Source: Gammaproteobacteria bacterium (lineage in GTDB: Bacteria > Pseudomonadota > Gammaproteobacteria > Enterobacterales > Kangiellaceae). Taken from it: a DNA stretch of 64,000 nucleotides. The notes under the pieces are model-generated. The model made no database searches and had not been told where the DNA came from. It worked only from the letters and a program-made list of their open reading frames with translations. The DNA is taken from contig JABXHY010000004.1 of the NCBI GenBank assembly GCA_013373375.1, positions 62,001 to 126,000 on the forward strand, read 5' to 3'. Made by a program: the position numbers and the translations under genes. Each line of letters begins with the position of its first letter. Within the stretch, counting starts at the first letter, position 1. Shown here piece after piece: positions 48,725-58,765 of the stretch.

Positions 48725-49273
48725 TTGGAACAATTTAGAGGAACCACCATTATTTCAGTCCGACGTAACGGTCAGGTTGTCGTTGGCGGAGATGGTCAAG
48801 TATCCCTTGGCAACACGGTTATGAAAGGTAATGCCCGCAAAGTTCGGCGCCTTTATCATAATAAAGTCATCGCGGGTTTTGCCGGAGGCACCGCTGACGC
48901 CTTCACGTTATTCGAACGATTTGAAGCAAAATTAGAGTTGCACCAGGGCAAGCTTTTACGAGCTGCGGTAGAACTGGCAAAAGACTGGCGAACCGATCGC
49001 ATGCTTCGCCGGCTGGAAGCGATGCTCATAGTCGCGGATCACGAACACTCGTTTATCATTTCAGGTAACGGCGATGTCATTGAGCCTGAGAGTGAAGACG
49101 GAGGATTGCTAGCAATAGGTTCTGGCGGCGCGTTTGCACAGTCTGCAGCCAAAGCCTTAATCGAAAACACCGATATGACAGCAAAGCAGATTGTTGAAGC
49201 CAGCCTTAAAATAGCCGGCGATATATGCGTCTACACCAATCAAAACCTTACTGTCGAAGTACTGGATAAGTAG
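48725..49273 (+). CDS. hslV: HslV peptidase subunit of HslUV protease
   Basis: HslV is the proteasome-like peptidase of the ATP-dependent HslUV protease. The sequence after a short propeptide-like EQFRG begins [10 protein letters not shown], so the catalytic N-terminal threonine is present, followed by [26 protein letters not shown] and [15 protein letters not shown]. An open frame with an ATG exists at 48635, but its extra 30 residues are not family-like and contain the heat-shock promoter. The TTG at 48725 has GGAG seven bases upstream and gives 182 residues, as expected. It is followed by hslU at an 88-base gap. Confidence 0.95.
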   Translation: MEQFRGTTIISVRRNGQVVVGGDGQVSLGNTVMKGNARKVRRLYHNKVIAGFAGGTADAFTLFERFEAKLELHQGKLLRAAVELAKDWRTDRMLRRLEAMLIVADHEHSFIISGNGDVIEPESEDGGLLAIGSGGAFAQSAAKALIENTDMTAKQIVEASLKIAGDICVYTNQNLTVEVLDK

Positions 49274-49361
49274 TCGAGCGCGCAAGAAATAATACCCATT
49301 AGAAGCGATTCAAATAAAGACTGACGTCGAACACAACTGACACCGAATACAAGAGATTATT

Positions 49362-50696
49362 ATGTCACAAATGACACCACGCGAAATTGTTCATGAGCTG
49401 GACAACCACATTATTGGCCAAGATGCGGCAAAAAGAGCCGTTGCAATTGCCCTGCGTAATCGTTGGCGACGGATGCAGGTTAATGATGACCTGCGCAATG
49501 AAATCACTCCCAAGAATATTTTAATGATTGGTCCAACGGGGGTTGGAAAAACCGAAATTGCGCGACGTCTGGCAAAGTTAGCGAATGCCCCCTTCATTAA
49601 AATCGAAGCCACCAAGTTTACCGAAGTTGGTTATGTCGGACGCGATGTCGACTCAATTGTTCGCGACCTGGTAGACGCGGCCTTCAAAATGTTGCGCGAG
49701 CAAGAAGTGGAACGAGTCAAGCCTCGAGCAGAAGATGCAGCAGAAGAACGAATTCTTGATGCGCTTTTGCCGCGAGCGAGAACTTCCGGTTTTGACTCGA
49801 CTGATAATGAATCTACCGATAACAGCGCGACACGCCAATTGTTCCGCAAAAAATTGCGCGAAGGCGATCTCGACGATAAAGAAATTGAAATTGATATTGC
49901 TGCGCCTCAGGTTGGCGTAGAAATAATGGCGCCACCCGGAATGGAAGAAATGACCAGCCAGCTTCAGAGCATGTTCCAAAACATGTCTCCTGGCAAAACC
50001 AAGCGTCGAAAGTTAAAGGTCAAAGATGCGTTTAAAATGGTGCAAGAAGAAGAAGCCGAGCGATTGATTAATCTCGATGATTTGAAAAATCAGGCGGTCG
50101 AATCAGTCGAGCAAAACGGTATTGTGTTTCTGGACGAGATCGATAAGGTCGCCAAGCGTCAGGAAGCTTCTGGTGGAGATGTTTCGCGTGAAGGTGTACA
50201 ACGAGATTTACTGCCATTGGTCGAGGGGTGCACCGTAAGTACCAAATACGGAATGATTAAAACCGATCATATTCTTTTCATTGCATCAGGCGCATTTCAC
50301 CTTTCAAAACCTTCTGACTTAATTCCAGAATTACAAGGGCGCTTACCAACTCGAGTTGAATTGAAAGCTTTATCGACAGAAGACTTTGTCCGGATTTTAA
50401 CCGAACCGGATGCTGCGCTAACCAAACAATACATGGCGTTACTGGGCACCGAAAATCGAGACATAGAATTCGCTGACTCAGGCATCAAGCGCATTGCTGA
50501 AATCGCCTGGCAAGTTAATGAGCGAACCGAGAACATTGGCGCACGACGATTACAAACCGTCATGGAAAAGTTACTTGAAGAAGTCAGTTTTACCGCGTCA
50601 GAAGAGTCCAGCAAAGTCACCATCGATGAAAACTACGTCAATAAGCAATTATCTGACTTGGTTGAAGATGAAGATCTCAGCCGATTTATTCTGTAA
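49362..50696 (+). CDS. hslU: HslU unfoldase ATPase of HslUV protease
   Basis: HslU is the AAA+ unfoldase that feeds substrates into HslV. The 444-residue length equals the family norm. It shows the N-terminal [20 protein letters not shown], Walker [17 protein letters not shown], the pore loop [12 protein letters not shown], an I-domain insertion (about 110-235), Walker [14 protein letters not shown], sensor-2 and the C-terminal DLSRFIL that docks into HslV. Heat-shock control is expected through the promoter upstream of hslV. Confidence 0.98.
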   Translation: MSQMTPREIVHELDNHIIGQDAAKRAVAIALRNRWRRMQVNDDLRNEITPKNILMIGPTGVGKTEIARRLAKLANAPFIKIEATKFTEVGYVGRDVDSIVRDLVDAAFKMLREQEVERVKPRAEDAAEERILDALLPRARTSGFDSTDNESTDNSATRQLFRKKLREGDLDDKEIEIDIAAPQVGVEIMAPPGMEEMTSQLQSMFQNMSPGKTKRRKLKVKDAFKMVQEEEAERLINLDDLKNQAVESVEQNGIVFLDEIDKVAKRQEASGGDVSREGVQRDLLPLVEGCTVSTKYGMIKTDHILFIASGAFHLSKPSDLIPELQGRLPTRVELKALSTEDFVRILTEPDAALTKQYMALLGTENRDIEFADSGIKRIAEIAWQVNERTENIGARRLQTVMEKLLEEVSFTASEESSKVTIDENYVNKQLSDLVEDEDLSRFIL

Positions 50697-50878
50697 GAGA
50701 GTCTATTGGTAAGAATGTTTAATAATGAAGTGCACATCGACTTGTGCACTTCGCACTGAATTAATGTCGACTTAAACTAAAGCATTCGACACTGAAGTAC
50801 TTTCATTGTAAGAGTACTTTCAAAGTAGATCGGTTAGAATCTTTCCATCGCAAACTAAACACTTGGGAATATCATGCT

Positions 50879-51301
50879 ATGAGTGATGCCAAAACAACCA
50901 AAGTTGCACCGCCAAGTGATATAAAGTTCCATCAAAAAAGCCAAACTCTTGAAGTTTGCTTTGACAATAAAACCTTCACACTACCCGCTGAATATCTGAG
51001 AGTTTACTCTCCATCAGCAGAAGTTCGAGGCCACGGCGGCGGTCCATTAAAACTAGTGACCGGTAAAAAGCAGATTAGAATCATTAATCTGAAGCCTGTC
51101 GGGCACTATGCTCTGCAAATTACCTATGATGACGGCCACGACTCGGGTCTGTATACTTGGGCAACGCTGTATGAACTGGGCAGCCAGCAGCAGCAACTCT
51201 GGCAATCCTACCTCGACCGTCTTGAACAAGAAGGTGGTCGTCGCGATAACACCCCAGGCGAAGATTTAAAACCGGCTGTTAACTTTAAAAAAGTGACTTA
51301 G
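50879..51301 (+). CDS. DUF971 protein (GBBH-like N-terminal domain)
   Basis: This 140-residue protein is a stand-alone DUF971 domain, the fold found at the N-terminus of gamma-butyrobetaine hydroxylase. Typical segments are FTLPAEYLRVYSPSAEVRGHG, PVGHYALQITYDDGHDSGLYTW and the C-terminal helix WQSYLDRLEQEG. A homologue occupies the same place after hslU in Pseudomonas (PA5055). The family is sometimes linked to iron-sulfur or Mrp-type proteins; no activity is claimed. Confidence 0.9.
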   Translation: MSDAKTTKVAPPSDIKFHQKSQTLEVCFDNKTFTLPAEYLRVYSPSAEVRGHGGGPLKLVTGKKQIRIINLKPVGHYALQITYDDGHDSGLYTWATLYELGSQQQQLWQSYLDRLEQEGGRRDNTPGEDLKPAVNFKKVT

Positions 51302-51399
51302 ATCGAGTCACCTAGCTGCATAATCTGGTGTAATTTAAGTTAACGCTTATCGAATATAGCTTGGCTAATGAAGCGTTATTTCTTGGTAAAGGCAAACGA

Positions 51400-52143
51400 A
51401 TGAACGATAAAACACATTTTGGATATCAGCAGGTCGACGTCAATGAAAAACAAGGTAAAGTTGCCGATGTTTTCCACTCTGTTGCTGCTAAATACGATTT
51501 GATGAACGATGTCATGTCGATGGGCATCCACAGACTTTGGAAACGCTTCACCATTGAGATGAGTGGCGTACGCAAAGGTCATAATGTTCTGGACCTTGCT
51601 GGAGGTACTGGTGATTTAGCAATGAAGTTCGCCGATAAAGTTGGTGAAACCGGTAATGTAGTGCTCGCAGACATTAATGAATCAATGCTAAATGTTGGCC
51701 GCGATCGCTTAGTCGATAAAGGGTATGGTGGTCGAATAGAATTTGCTCAGGTCAACGCAGAGAGCCTCCCCTTTGCCGACAACACTTTTGATATTATCAC
51801 CATTAGCTTTGGACTTAGAAATGTAACGCACAAAGAGCAAGCGCTAAAAAGTATGTGTCGAGTGTTAAAGCCCGGTGGTCGTTTGCTCGTGTTAGAGTTT
51901 TCCAAACCCGAACAAGACTGGCTAAGTAAAGTTTACGATGCCTATTCATTTAACTTGCTGCCCAAAATGGGAAAGCTATTGGTGAATGATGCCGAGAGCT
52001 ATCAATACCTCGCCGAATCGATTCGTATGCACCCCGATCAAGAAACATTAAAAGATATGATGTTAAACGCAGGTTTTGATGAAGCGGAATATCACAATAT
52101 GACCGGTGGCATAGTCGCACTGCATCGCGGTTTCAAATTCTAA
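51400..52143 (+). CDS. ubiE: Ubiquinone/menaquinone C-methyltransferase
   Basis: UbiE performs the C-methylation in ubiquinone (and menaquinone) synthesis using S-adenosylmethionine. SAM-binding motif I is [17 protein letters not shown], and the UbiE signatures [18 protein letters not shown] and [17 protein letters not shown] are present. An open frame begins 13 codons earlier with TTG at 51361. The ATG at 51400 is preferred because AAAGG precedes it and it gives 247 residues, matching E. coli UbiE (251). It begins the ubiE-ubiJ-ubiB operon. Confidence 0.97.
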   Translation: MNDKTHFGYQQVDVNEKQGKVADVFHSVAAKYDLMNDVMSMGIHRLWKRFTIEMSGVRKGHNVLDLAGGTGDLAMKFADKVGETGNVVLADINESMLNVGRDRLVDKGYGGRIEFAQVNAESLPFADNTFDIITISFGLRNVTHKEQALKSMCRVLKPGGRLLVLEFSKPEQDWLSKVYDAYSFNLLPKMGKLLVNDAESYQYLAESIRMHPDQETLKDMMLNAGFDEAEYHNMTGGIVALHRGFKF

Positions 52144-52169
52144 TTCATCAGTGAAGCCAGCGAATTCAT

Positions 52170-52814
52170 ATGAAAACCTTCAACTTATTATCCTCCAGTG
52201 CACTAGAAGCCGCCATTAACAAAGTTTGCCGGCTTGATCCCGAACTCGAAAGTAAAATTGAACCTTTGATCAATAAGGTCATCGCAATTGAATTAACCGA
52301 TTGGAAACTGAGTTACTTTTTTTATTTTGAAGCATTAGCTGACGACGCAACTCAAGCCATCACGATCCAATCTGAATCGAGCGATAAACCAAACGTAAAA
52401 TTAAGTGGCAGTAGCTTTGCCTTCTTTAATATGGCGTCACAGGAACGTGGTGGTGATTCGATATTTAAAGGCGAAGTAATTTTCGAAGGTGAAGTCAGTA
52501 CCGCGCAAGCGTTTCAGAATTTTTGGCTCAACTTGGAACTTGACTGGGAAGAAGAACTTTCAAAATACACTGGAGATGTGGTTGCACATCAACTGAATAC
52601 TTTCGCTAAGACGGCGCAGTCTAAGCTAGCCCAGTTTTGGCAAACCAGTAAATTGAACGCCAGTGAATATGTAAAAGAAGAGTTACGGTTAACACCCGCG
52701 CCTGAAGAAGCTGAGACCTTTTACGATGCAGTTGACGAATTGCGCTCCGATGTTAATCGACTGGCAGCAAAACTCGAGCAAATTAAAAATAAAATCGATA
52801 AGAGTGCTTCATGA
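52170..52814 (+). CDS. ubiJ: Ubiquinone biosynthesis accessory factor UbiJ
   Basis: UbiJ is a soluble scaffold of the Ubi metabolon that binds ubiquinone intermediates through its SCP2 domain. The 214-residue protein has an SCP2-like N-terminal domain (about 15-115; [12 protein letters not shown]), a helical middle part and a C-terminal coiled coil (about 185-212; [20 protein letters not shown]). It lies between ubiE and ubiB, with a four-base overlap with ubiB, as in E. coli. Confidence 0.93.
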   Translation: MKTFNLLSSSALEAAINKVCRLDPELESKIEPLINKVIAIELTDWKLSYFFYFEALADDATQAITIQSESSDKPNVKLSGSSFAFFNMASQERGGDSIFKGEVIFEGEVSTAQAFQNFWLNLELDWEEELSKYTGDVVAHQLNTFAKTAQSKLAQFWQTSKLNASEYVKEELRLTPAPEEAETFYDAVDELRSDVNRLAAKLEQIKNKIDKSAS

Positions 52815-54436
52815 GTTTAAAAAACATCCATCGTTTGGTTTCCATTAACCGAGTTTTGGTAAAACACGGACTCGACGAATTCTTAAAATCAACGCCAGCA
52901 AAACGTTATCTTTGGCTACTTAAGTTGTTAGCCATTGGCTCGAGTAAAGAGAAGCAAAAACCTCGTGGGCAACGATTGAGAGAAGCACTTACAGAGCTCG
53001 GCCCAATATTCGTTAAGTTTGGCCAAATGCTTTCCACTCGTCGAGATTTGTTACCGCACGATTTAGCGACAGAGCTGATGTTGCTGCAAGACAAAGTACC
53101 ACCCTTCGATTCTGCAATCGCCAAGCAACGAATTGAGCAACAATTAGGGCAACCAATTGAGCAATTATTTCAAAGTTTTGAAACTCAAGCTCTCGCTTCT
53201 GCTTCGATGGCGCAGGTTCATGTTGCAACACTGCCGGATGGTGATGATGTTGTGGTTAAAGTGATTCGACCCGGCATTAGAAAACAGATCACGCGTGACT
53301 TACGCTTACTAAAACAATTAGCCGGCTGGTTTGAAGACTACGCCAAAGACGCAAAGCGCTTTAAACCAAGACAAGTGGTCGCTGACTACGAAGCAACTAT
53401 TTACAACGAACTTGATTTACGAACAGAAGCGGCGAACACATCGCAACTGAAACGAAACTTTGAAAACAGTCCGTTACTTTATATTCCTCACGTTTACTGG
53501 GACTACACACGCGAAAAAGTAATCGTACAAGAAAAAATATCCGGCATTCCCATCGGTGATATCGAGGCTTTGAATGAAGCCGGTATTAATATGAAGGAAC
53601 TGGCGCATCGGGGTGTCGAAATATTTTTCACTCAAGTATTTCGCGACAGCTTTTTTCATGCCGATATGCACCCCGGCAATATTTTTGTTGATGTTAGCGA
53701 TCCAGAAAAACCGAAATACATCGGCATAGATTGCGGCATCATGGGTACCTTAGGCCAAAGTGACAAACGTTACCTGGCTGAAAATTTCCTGGCGTTTTTC
53801 GATCGCGATTATCGTCGGATTGCTGAGTTGCACGTGCAATCAGGGTGGGTCCCTGCCGATACCCCGGTAGAAGCTTTTGAATCCGCCATTCGAACCGCAT
53901 GCGAGCCAATCTTTGGCAAACCTCTCGCAGAAATTTCTTTTGGGTACTTTCTCATTCAATTGTTCCAGGTCGCTCGACGTTTTCAAATGGAAGTTCAACC
54001 GCAGTTAGTACTGCTCCAGAAAACCCTACTCTACATTGAAGGTCTCGGCCGGCAACTGTACCCGCAACTTGATTTGTGGGAGACCGCACAGCCCTTTCTT
54101 AAAGATTGGGTAAAACAGCAATACGGCCCGCGGGCAGTGTTTCGTCGAGTGCAGCAAAAGTGGCCAATGTGGATTGAACAGTTCCCGGAAATGCCAGAAA
54201 AGCTGGCCGCATTTCTCGAGAGCCATGAGCACCAACCAGCGCCAATAGACGAACAGTCGCAAAAGGTTGTAACACAATCTCAAAATCAACGAGAGAACCG
54301 AAGAATGGTTTTTGCTATTATCGGTGGCAGTGTTACTGTATTTTCCGGTTTACTGGTCAATGCGGGCTACCTTGATGGTGCAGGTATTTGTTTAATCGCC
54401 TCAGCACTGGCATTTGTGTTAGCGCTACGACGTTAA
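52811..54436 (+). CDS. ubiB: Ubiquinone biosynthesis regulatory kinase-like UbiB
   Basis: UbiB is an atypical protein-kinase-like ATPase needed for ubiquinone synthesis. The 541-residue protein shows the KxGQ motif in [11 protein letters not shown], the alanine-rich nucleotide loop [17 protein letters not shown]-type catalytic loop ([12 protein letters not shown]), and GIDCGIMG. Two membrane helices lie at the C-terminus (about 500-540), as in E. coli UbiB. The gene ends the ubi operon and is followed by the HIT gene at a 31-base gap. Confidence 0.97.
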   Translation: MSLKNIHRLVSINRVLVKHGLDEFLKSTPAKRYLWLLKLLAIGSSKEKQKPRGQRLREALTELGPIFVKFGQMLSTRRDLLPHDLATELMLLQDKVPPFDSAIAKQRIEQQLGQPIEQLFQSFETQALASASMAQVHVATLPDGDDVVVKVIRPGIRKQITRDLRLLKQLAGWFEDYAKDAKRFKPRQVVADYEATIYNELDLRTEAANTSQLKRNFENSPLLYIPHVYWDYTREKVIVQEKISGIPIGDIEALNEAGINMKELAHRGVEIFFTQVFRDSFFHADMHPGNIFVDVSDPEKPKYIGIDCGIMGTLGQSDKRYLAENFLAFFDRDYRRIAELHVQSGWVPADTPVEAFESAIRTACEPIFGKPLAEISFGYFLIQLFQVARRFQMEVQPQLVLLQKTLLYIEGLGRQLYPQLDLWETAQPFLKDWVKQQYGPRAVFRRVQQKWPMWIEQFPEMPEKLAAFLESHEHQPAPIDEQSQKVVTQSQNQRENRRMVFAIIGGSVTVFSGLLVNAGYLDGAGICLIASALAFVLALRR

Positions 54437-54467
54437 TTTTTAGGCTTAATCAATACGAGGAGGAGTA

Positions 54468-54803
54468 ATGAGCGATTGTCTATTCTGCAAAATTATTGCG
54501 GGTGATATTCCATCCAAGCAAGTTTATGAAGACGATCATTTGGTCGTGTTTCATGACATCGCGCCGAAAGCTCCGACCCATGTATTGGTAGTACCCAGAA
54601 AACATATTGCGACTCTAAACGATGCGGATAACAGCGATCATGATTTGTTTGGTCATATCGCACTCACCATCCCGAAGATAGCAAAACAACTTGGACTCAC
54701 TGACGGCTATCGTACTGTGCTAAATACCGACAAAGGCGGCGGTCAGGAAGTCTTCCATATTCATTTTCATATTTTGGGCGGCGGCCCAATGCCGTTTGCA
54801 TAA
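54468..54803 (+). CDS. HIT-family nucleotide hydrolase (HinT-like)
   Basis: This 111-residue protein is a histidine-triad hydrolase of the HinT type, which cleaves adenosine phosphoramidates. The [13 protein letters not shown] opening, [10 protein letters not shown] segment and the triad [12 protein letters not shown] are present. GAGGAG lies just before the ATG. It sits where Pseudomonas has hisIE, between ubiB and tatA. Confidence 0.95.
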   Translation: MSDCLFCKIIAGDIPSKQVYEDDHLVVFHDIAPKAPTHVLVVPRKHIATLNDADNSDHDLFGHIALTIPKIAKQLGLTDGYRTVLNTDKGGGQEVFHIHFHILGGGPMPFA

Positions 54804-54820
54804 CTGTTGAGGAAATTAGT

Positions 54821-55057
54821 ATGCCAAGTATGACTCAAATACTTATCATTCTTGTAATCGTGGTTTTGGTATTTGGTACCAAAAAGCTGCGCAATATGGG
54901 CAGCGACCTTGGTGAAGCAGTCAAAGGCTTCAAAAAAGGCATGAACGAAGACGAGCAAGAACAGGATCCAAAAAACTTGGAACAGCAAGAAAAAGATCAG
55001 CCTGGTGGCAGAACCGTAGAAGGTGAAGTGACTGAAAAGCAAGAAGAAAAGAAATAA
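54821..55057 (+). CDS. tatA: Twin-arginine translocase subunit TatA
   Basis: TatA forms the oligomeric part of the Tat pore. The 78-residue protein has the single N-terminal helix ([14 protein letters not shown]), the [24 protein letters not shown] amphipathic helix and an acidic tail. The N-terminus is slightly unusual (MPSMTQ). It is the first gene of tatABC and exported folded proteins such as the TldD-like protein in this window are likely clients. Confidence 0.95.
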   Translation: MPSMTQILIILVIVVLVFGTKKLRNMGSDLGEAVKGFKKGMNEDEQEQDPKNLEQQEKDQPGGRTVEGEVTEKQEEKK

Positions 55058-55072
55058 TAGGCTCATTACCTC

Positions 55073-55693
55073 ATGCCGTTTGATATTGGTTTTTTTGAGC
55101 TTTGTGTCATCGCGATAATCGGGTTGCTCGTATTAGGACCAGAACGATTACCTGTTGCGGCTCGAGCTATTGGTCGCTGGATTGGAAAAGCTCGGCGTGC
55201 GTTTACGTCTTTTAAGTCGGAGATCGATCGCGAATTACAAATCGATGAACTGCGTCGGCAACTCAATGAACAGCAGGCCAAAATGGATCAGTTCATGAAT
55301 CAACGGCCGCTCGACGATATGTTAAATGAAACACCTGAAGAGCTAAAATCGAAAATCGAACAAACTCGTCAAGACTTCGATCAACAGCGGCAACATCAAG
55401 CAGACGATACGGCTCAGTCTTCTGAAAACAGAACTTCTGAAAACAGAGCTTCTGAAGATCGAACGTCTGAAAACCCAGCTACTAAAGAAGGCGTTTCTGA
55501 AAGAGAGTCAACTGCTCAAACTTCTGTAGATGATGCTCAAGCGGAAGAATTTTCTGGCTGCGACAATCCAGTTGAATACGAGCCTCTCCCACAAAGTTCG
55601 AGTGAAACACAATCGGATGAACCAACTATTCATCCATCACAATCCGACAGCAAAAAACCTACTCCAGCATCAAGTTCAGACGGAAAAGCTTAA
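55073..55693 (+). CDS. tatB: Twin-arginine translocase subunit TatB
   Basis: TatB forms the substrate receptor with TatC. The 206-residue protein starts MPFDIGFFELCVIAIIGLLV, with the GPERLPVAARAIGRWIGKAR segment typical of TatB, followed by an amphipathic helix and a long low-complexity tail. The tail contains four 15-bp repeats (S-E-N-R-T type). It lies between tatA and tatC. Confidence 0.95.
   Translation: MPFDIGFFELCVIAIIGLLVLGPERLPVAARAIGRWIGKARRAFTSFKSEIDRELQIDELRRQLNEQQAKMDQFMNQRPLDDMLNETPEELKSKIEQTRQDFDQQRQHQADDTAQSSENRTSENRASEDRTSENPATKEGVSERESTAQTSVDDAQAEEFSGCDNPVEYEPLPQSSSETQSDEPTIHPSQSDSKKPTPASSSDGKA
55421..55480. repeat. 15-bp tandem repeat in the tatB tail
   Basis: Four 15-base units starting TCTGAA code for SENRT, SENRA, SEDRT and SENPA in the disordered TatB tail. 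The length keeps the reading frame. Confidence 0.85.
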
Positions 55694-55699
55694 AACTCT

Positions 55700-56473
55700 A
55701 TGAGCGACTCTCAAGAAAATAAAAGTTCACAAGATAAAGAAATGCCATTACTGGCGCATCTTGTTGAGTTACGTACTCGTCTGGTGAAAGCCGTCGTAAC
55801 CATATTAATCATATTTCTTGGTTTAATTTATTTTGCTAACGACTTGTATTTAATTGTGGCAAAACCATTAATGGCAGCATTACCGGAAGGCAGCGAAATG
55901 GTTTCGACCAGTGTTATCGCGCCGTTTTTTACACCGTTTAAATTAGCGTTGGTATTGTCTTTTTTTATCGCTATACCTGTAGTGCTCCATCAAATATGGG
56001 CGTTCGTATCACCGGCGCTTTATCAAAACGAGCGGCGATTTGCGATCCCATTACTCATTAGCAGTGTGTTTTTATTTTATGGCGGTATGGTGTTTTGTTA
56101 TTTTGTTGTTTTCCCACTCATGTTTGAGTTTTTTCCATCGGTGATTCCGGAAGGTATTCGTTATATTCCCGATATGTCGGATAGCTTGAACATTATGCTC
56201 AAATTATTTTTTGCATTTGGCGTCGCTTTCGAAGTACCCATTGCCACAATGTTACTGATTTGGAGTGGCACGACTACTGTTCAAAGCTTAAAAGAAAAAC
56301 GCCCTTACATAGTCGTGGGCGCATTTGTTGTAGGCATGCTACTAACACCACCGGATGCAATTTCACAAACCTTACTTGCTCTGCCAATGTGGTTATTGTT
56401 TGAACTTGGTTTACTGTTTTCCACTTGGTTTAATCCAAGCACTGCTCGATCCACACCAACCAATGAAGCGTAA
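55700..56473 (+). CDS. tatC: Twin-arginine translocase subunit TatC
   Basis: TatC is the core receptor of the Tat system. The 257-residue protein has six membrane helices and the conserved cytoplasmic N-terminus MPLLAHLVELRTRLVKA, the FVSPALYQNERRFAIPLL loop with the signal-binding glutamate and SFFIAIPVVLHQIW. The length is normal. It ends 11 bases inside the start of the DUF4442 gene. Confidence 0.97.
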   Translation: MSDSQENKSSQDKEMPLLAHLVELRTRLVKAVVTILIIFLGLIYFANDLYLIVAKPLMAALPEGSEMVSTSVIAPFFTPFKLALVLSFFIAIPVVLHQIWAFVSPALYQNERRFAIPLLISSVFLFYGGMVFCYFVVFPLMFEFFPSVIPEGIRYIPDMSDSLNIMLKLFFAFGVAFEVPIATMLLIWSGTTTVQSLKEKRPYIVVGAFVVGMLLTPPDAISQTLLALPMWLLFELGLLFSTWFNPSTARSTPTNEA

Positions 56474-56927
56474 ACTCACACCCAAATGGTTAAAGCGTCT
56501 TTTTAATTTTTGGCCGCCGTATTGGGGGGCTGGCATTAAAGTCCTTGAGATTCGTGACGACTGGAGTTACGTCAAAGTAAAACTTAAAAAAGGTTTGTTG
56601 AATACCAATTACTTTGGCACTGCCTATGGCGGTTCACTGTATTCCATGGCCGATCCATTTTATGTACTAATGCTGACCAACCAACTCGGACGCGACTACA
56701 TCGTCTGGGACAAAGGCGCTTCCATTAAATATATTAAGCCAGGTACGACTCACGTGTACTGCGAGTTTAAACTTAACACTGATAGAGTAAGTGAAATTAA
56801 ACAGGCCGCCGATTCTAATCCGAAACACGAACCTGAGTTTGAAGTCGAAGTGTTTGATGAGCAAGGTGAGATTATTGCCAAGGTTTTCAAAACGCTTCAC
56901 GTAAAAAAGAAAGCGCCGAAACAATGA
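56463..56927 (+). CDS. DUF4442 hotdog-fold protein
   Basis: This 154-residue protein belongs to the DUF4442 hotdog family of thioesterase-like proteins: NTNYFGTAYGGSLYSMADPF carries the usual glycine-rich hotdog helix region and KGASIKYIKPGTTHVYCEF the following strand. An open frame begins 36 codons upstream within tatC. The ATG at 56463 is chosen because the upstream residues are not family-like. It overlaps tatC by 11 bases. Substrate unknown. Confidence 0.9.
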   Translation: MKRKLTPKWLKRLFNFWPPYWGAGIKVLEIRDDWSYVKVKLKKGLLNTNYFGTAYGGSLYSMADPFYVLMLTNQLGRDYIVWDKGASIKYIKPGTTHVYCEFKLNTDRVSEIKQAADSNPKHEPEFEVEVFDEQGEIIAKVFKTLHVKKKAPKQ

Positions 56928-56963
56928 TGTTATTAGGACTCTAACGGGTCGTTATTAAAATCA

Positions 56964-56990
56964 AAAAAGCGCACATCAAGTGCGCTTTTT
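56964..56990. terminator. Bidirectional terminator, DUF4442 gene / purK
   Basis: AAAAAGCGCAC (56964-56974), loop ATCAA, GTGCGCTTTTT (56980-56990) form a strong symmetrical hairpin between two convergent genes. Confidence 0.92.
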
Positions 56991-56993
56991 TAT

Positions 56994-58091
56994 TTATTGA
57001 TAGAATTGCTTTTCCAGTCGTTCAAGAACTTCAAAAGGATCCACACTGTCTGTCTTTGTGATGTTGATGTGACCGACTTTTCTGCCAGGACGTACTGATT
57101 TGTTATACCAGTGCACTACCGCAGAATCGATGTCGACATCATCGGAAGTCACCTTAACGCCCAATAAGTTAAGCATTGCGGTAGGTGTTTTTCGCTTTGT
57201 ATTACCGAGAGGCATATCGAATATTGCCCGCAAGTGATTTTCAAATTGACTCGCTTCACAACCTTCTTGCGTCCAGTGTCCACTGTTGTGAACCCGAGGG
57301 GCAAGCTCATTCACTAACAGTTTGCCATCAACTACAAAACATTCCATCGCTAACACGCCCACATAGTCCATTTTGTCCATTAACTTAAGCAGATAGTCCT
57401 GCGCTACCGAATCTAATTCAATAGCCCAGTCTGAAGCAGGTGTTTTGGAAGTTAATAAAATACCATTTTTATGACAATTTTCAGTCAGTGGATAAAACGC
57501 TTTATTACCACTGACAGAACGCGCCGCAATCATCGACACTTCACCAGTAAACTTAACCCACTGCTCAACTATTACTCGCGCACCATCATAATGGTTGGCG
57601 AACTCAGCGATATCATCCTGTGTTTTTAATCGCCATTGGTTTTTTCCGTCGTATCCCTGCTCAACCGATTTTACGATCACTGGAAATCCTAATTCCTCGA
57701 CCGCTTTTTCAATATCAGCGATCGACTCGGCCATAGCAAAACCAACAGTTGGGATCCCTAAATCTCGAAGATAGGTTTTTTCGCGTTCACGATTTTGCGT
57801 TACCAAAACCGCATCAGGATTTGGAGCGACACGACAAAATTGCTGCATGTCTTTTAATAAAGGAATGTTAACGTCTTCTTTCTCAACAGTGACAACATCG
57901 GGTTGTCCCATTGCGTTAAACAGTTGCTCAGCTGTCTCGTCGCCATTGATCATGACAATATCGCCGAGACCTTCAACCGGTATAGCACCGTCTTTACTTT
58001 CTGCAGCAAAGGCAAAAGAAATACCCAGCGGTTTGCCTGCGTGCGCCATCATTTGAGCTAATTGGCCACTGCCAATAATTCCTAACCGCAT
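56994..58091 (-). CDS. purK: N5-carboxyaminoimidazole ribonucleotide synthase
   Basis: PurK makes N5-CAIR from AIR, ATP and bicarbonate in purine synthesis. The 365-residue ATP-grasp protein begins LGIIGSGQLAQMMAHAG and shows PVIVKSVEQGYDGKNQWR, LVNELAPRVHNSGHWTQEGC and the AMLNLLGV segment. The length is normal. Its start overlaps the purE stop as TAATG, so purE-purK are translationally coupled. Confidence 0.97.
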   Translation of the reverse strand: MRLGIIGSGQLAQMMAHAGKPLGISFAFAAESKDGAIPVEGLGDIVMINGDETAEQLFNAMGQPDVVTVEKEDVNIPLLKDMQQFCRVAPNPDAVLVTQNREREKTYLRDLGIPTVGFAMAESIADIEKAVEELGFPVIVKSVEQGYDGKNQWRLKTQDDIAEFANHYDGARVIVEQWVKFTGEVSMIAARSVSGNKAFYPLTENCHKNGILLTSKTPASDWAIELDSVAQDYLLKLMDKMDYVGVLAMECFVVDGKLLVNELAPRVHNSGHWTQEGCEASQFENHLRAIFDMPLGNTKRKTPTAMLNLLGVKVTSDDVDIDSAVVHWYNKSVRPGRKVGHINITKTDSVDPFEVLERLEKQFYQ

Positions 58092-58591
58092 TACTCAACG
58101 TCCTCTGGTACGCCTGCTGTTTGCTTATCGCGCCATTCAATCAATCGTTGTCGGAGCTGTTCGTCGGAAGTGGCAAGAATTTGTGCGGCCATAAGTCCAG
58201 CGTTGAAGGCACCCGACTCGCCAATGGATTGCGTTGCAACCGCCACACCTTTTGGCATTTGAACGATCGACAACAGACTGTCCATGCCTTTAAGTGCTTT
58301 GCTTTGCACGGGAACGCCGACGACTGGTAGTTCAGTCATGGAGGCCGCCATACCAGGTAAATGAGCGGCACCACCAGCTCCGGCAATAATGACTTTCAGA
58401 CCACGGCTGGATGCCGAGGTTGAATATTCGGTTAACCGCGCCGGCGTCCGGTGCGCAGAAACCACTTTGGTTTCGTAAGCGACACCCAATTGATCAAGAA
58501 CTTCCGCCGCCCGCTGCATGGTCGGCCAGTCTGACCGAGACCCCATGATGATGCCAACCACTGGCTTTGACGATGCTGTAGTCATTTTCAA
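58091..58591 (-). CDS. purE: N5-CAIR mutase
   Basis: PurE converts N5-CAIR to CAIR. The 166-residue protein has the signatures [46 protein letters not shown] and [20 protein letters not shown], with the catalytic His in SAHRTP. It is the first gene of purEK. No convincing PurR-type operator was seen in the 174-base upstream gap. Confidence 0.98.
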   Translation of the reverse strand: MKMTTASSKPVVGIIMGSRSDWPTMQRAAEVLDQLGVAYETKVVSAHRTPARLTEYSTSASSRGLKVIIAGAGGAAHLPGMAASMTELPVVGVPVQSKALKGMDSLLSIVQMPKGVAVATQSIGESGAFNAGLMAAQILATSDEQLRQRLIEWRDKQTAGVPEDVE

Positions 58592-58765
58592 TTACCTTGA
58601 TTTCCACATTGACTGAATAAGTTTAGGTGAGCACCGGACAATTTACGATCCAGGCCTCAAAACCGTCCACTCTGAGAATCCAGCTTGATTCGATGAAAAC
58701 GGGCGATTTTACACCAATTTAAGGTTAATGGCGAAATATGAACCGCTTATTTGAGGTCTGCTCTG

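Noticed and set aside
49653-49979. Long minus-strand frame inside hslU
   Set aside because: Antisense shadow of hslU; no ribosome-binding site and no family resemblance.
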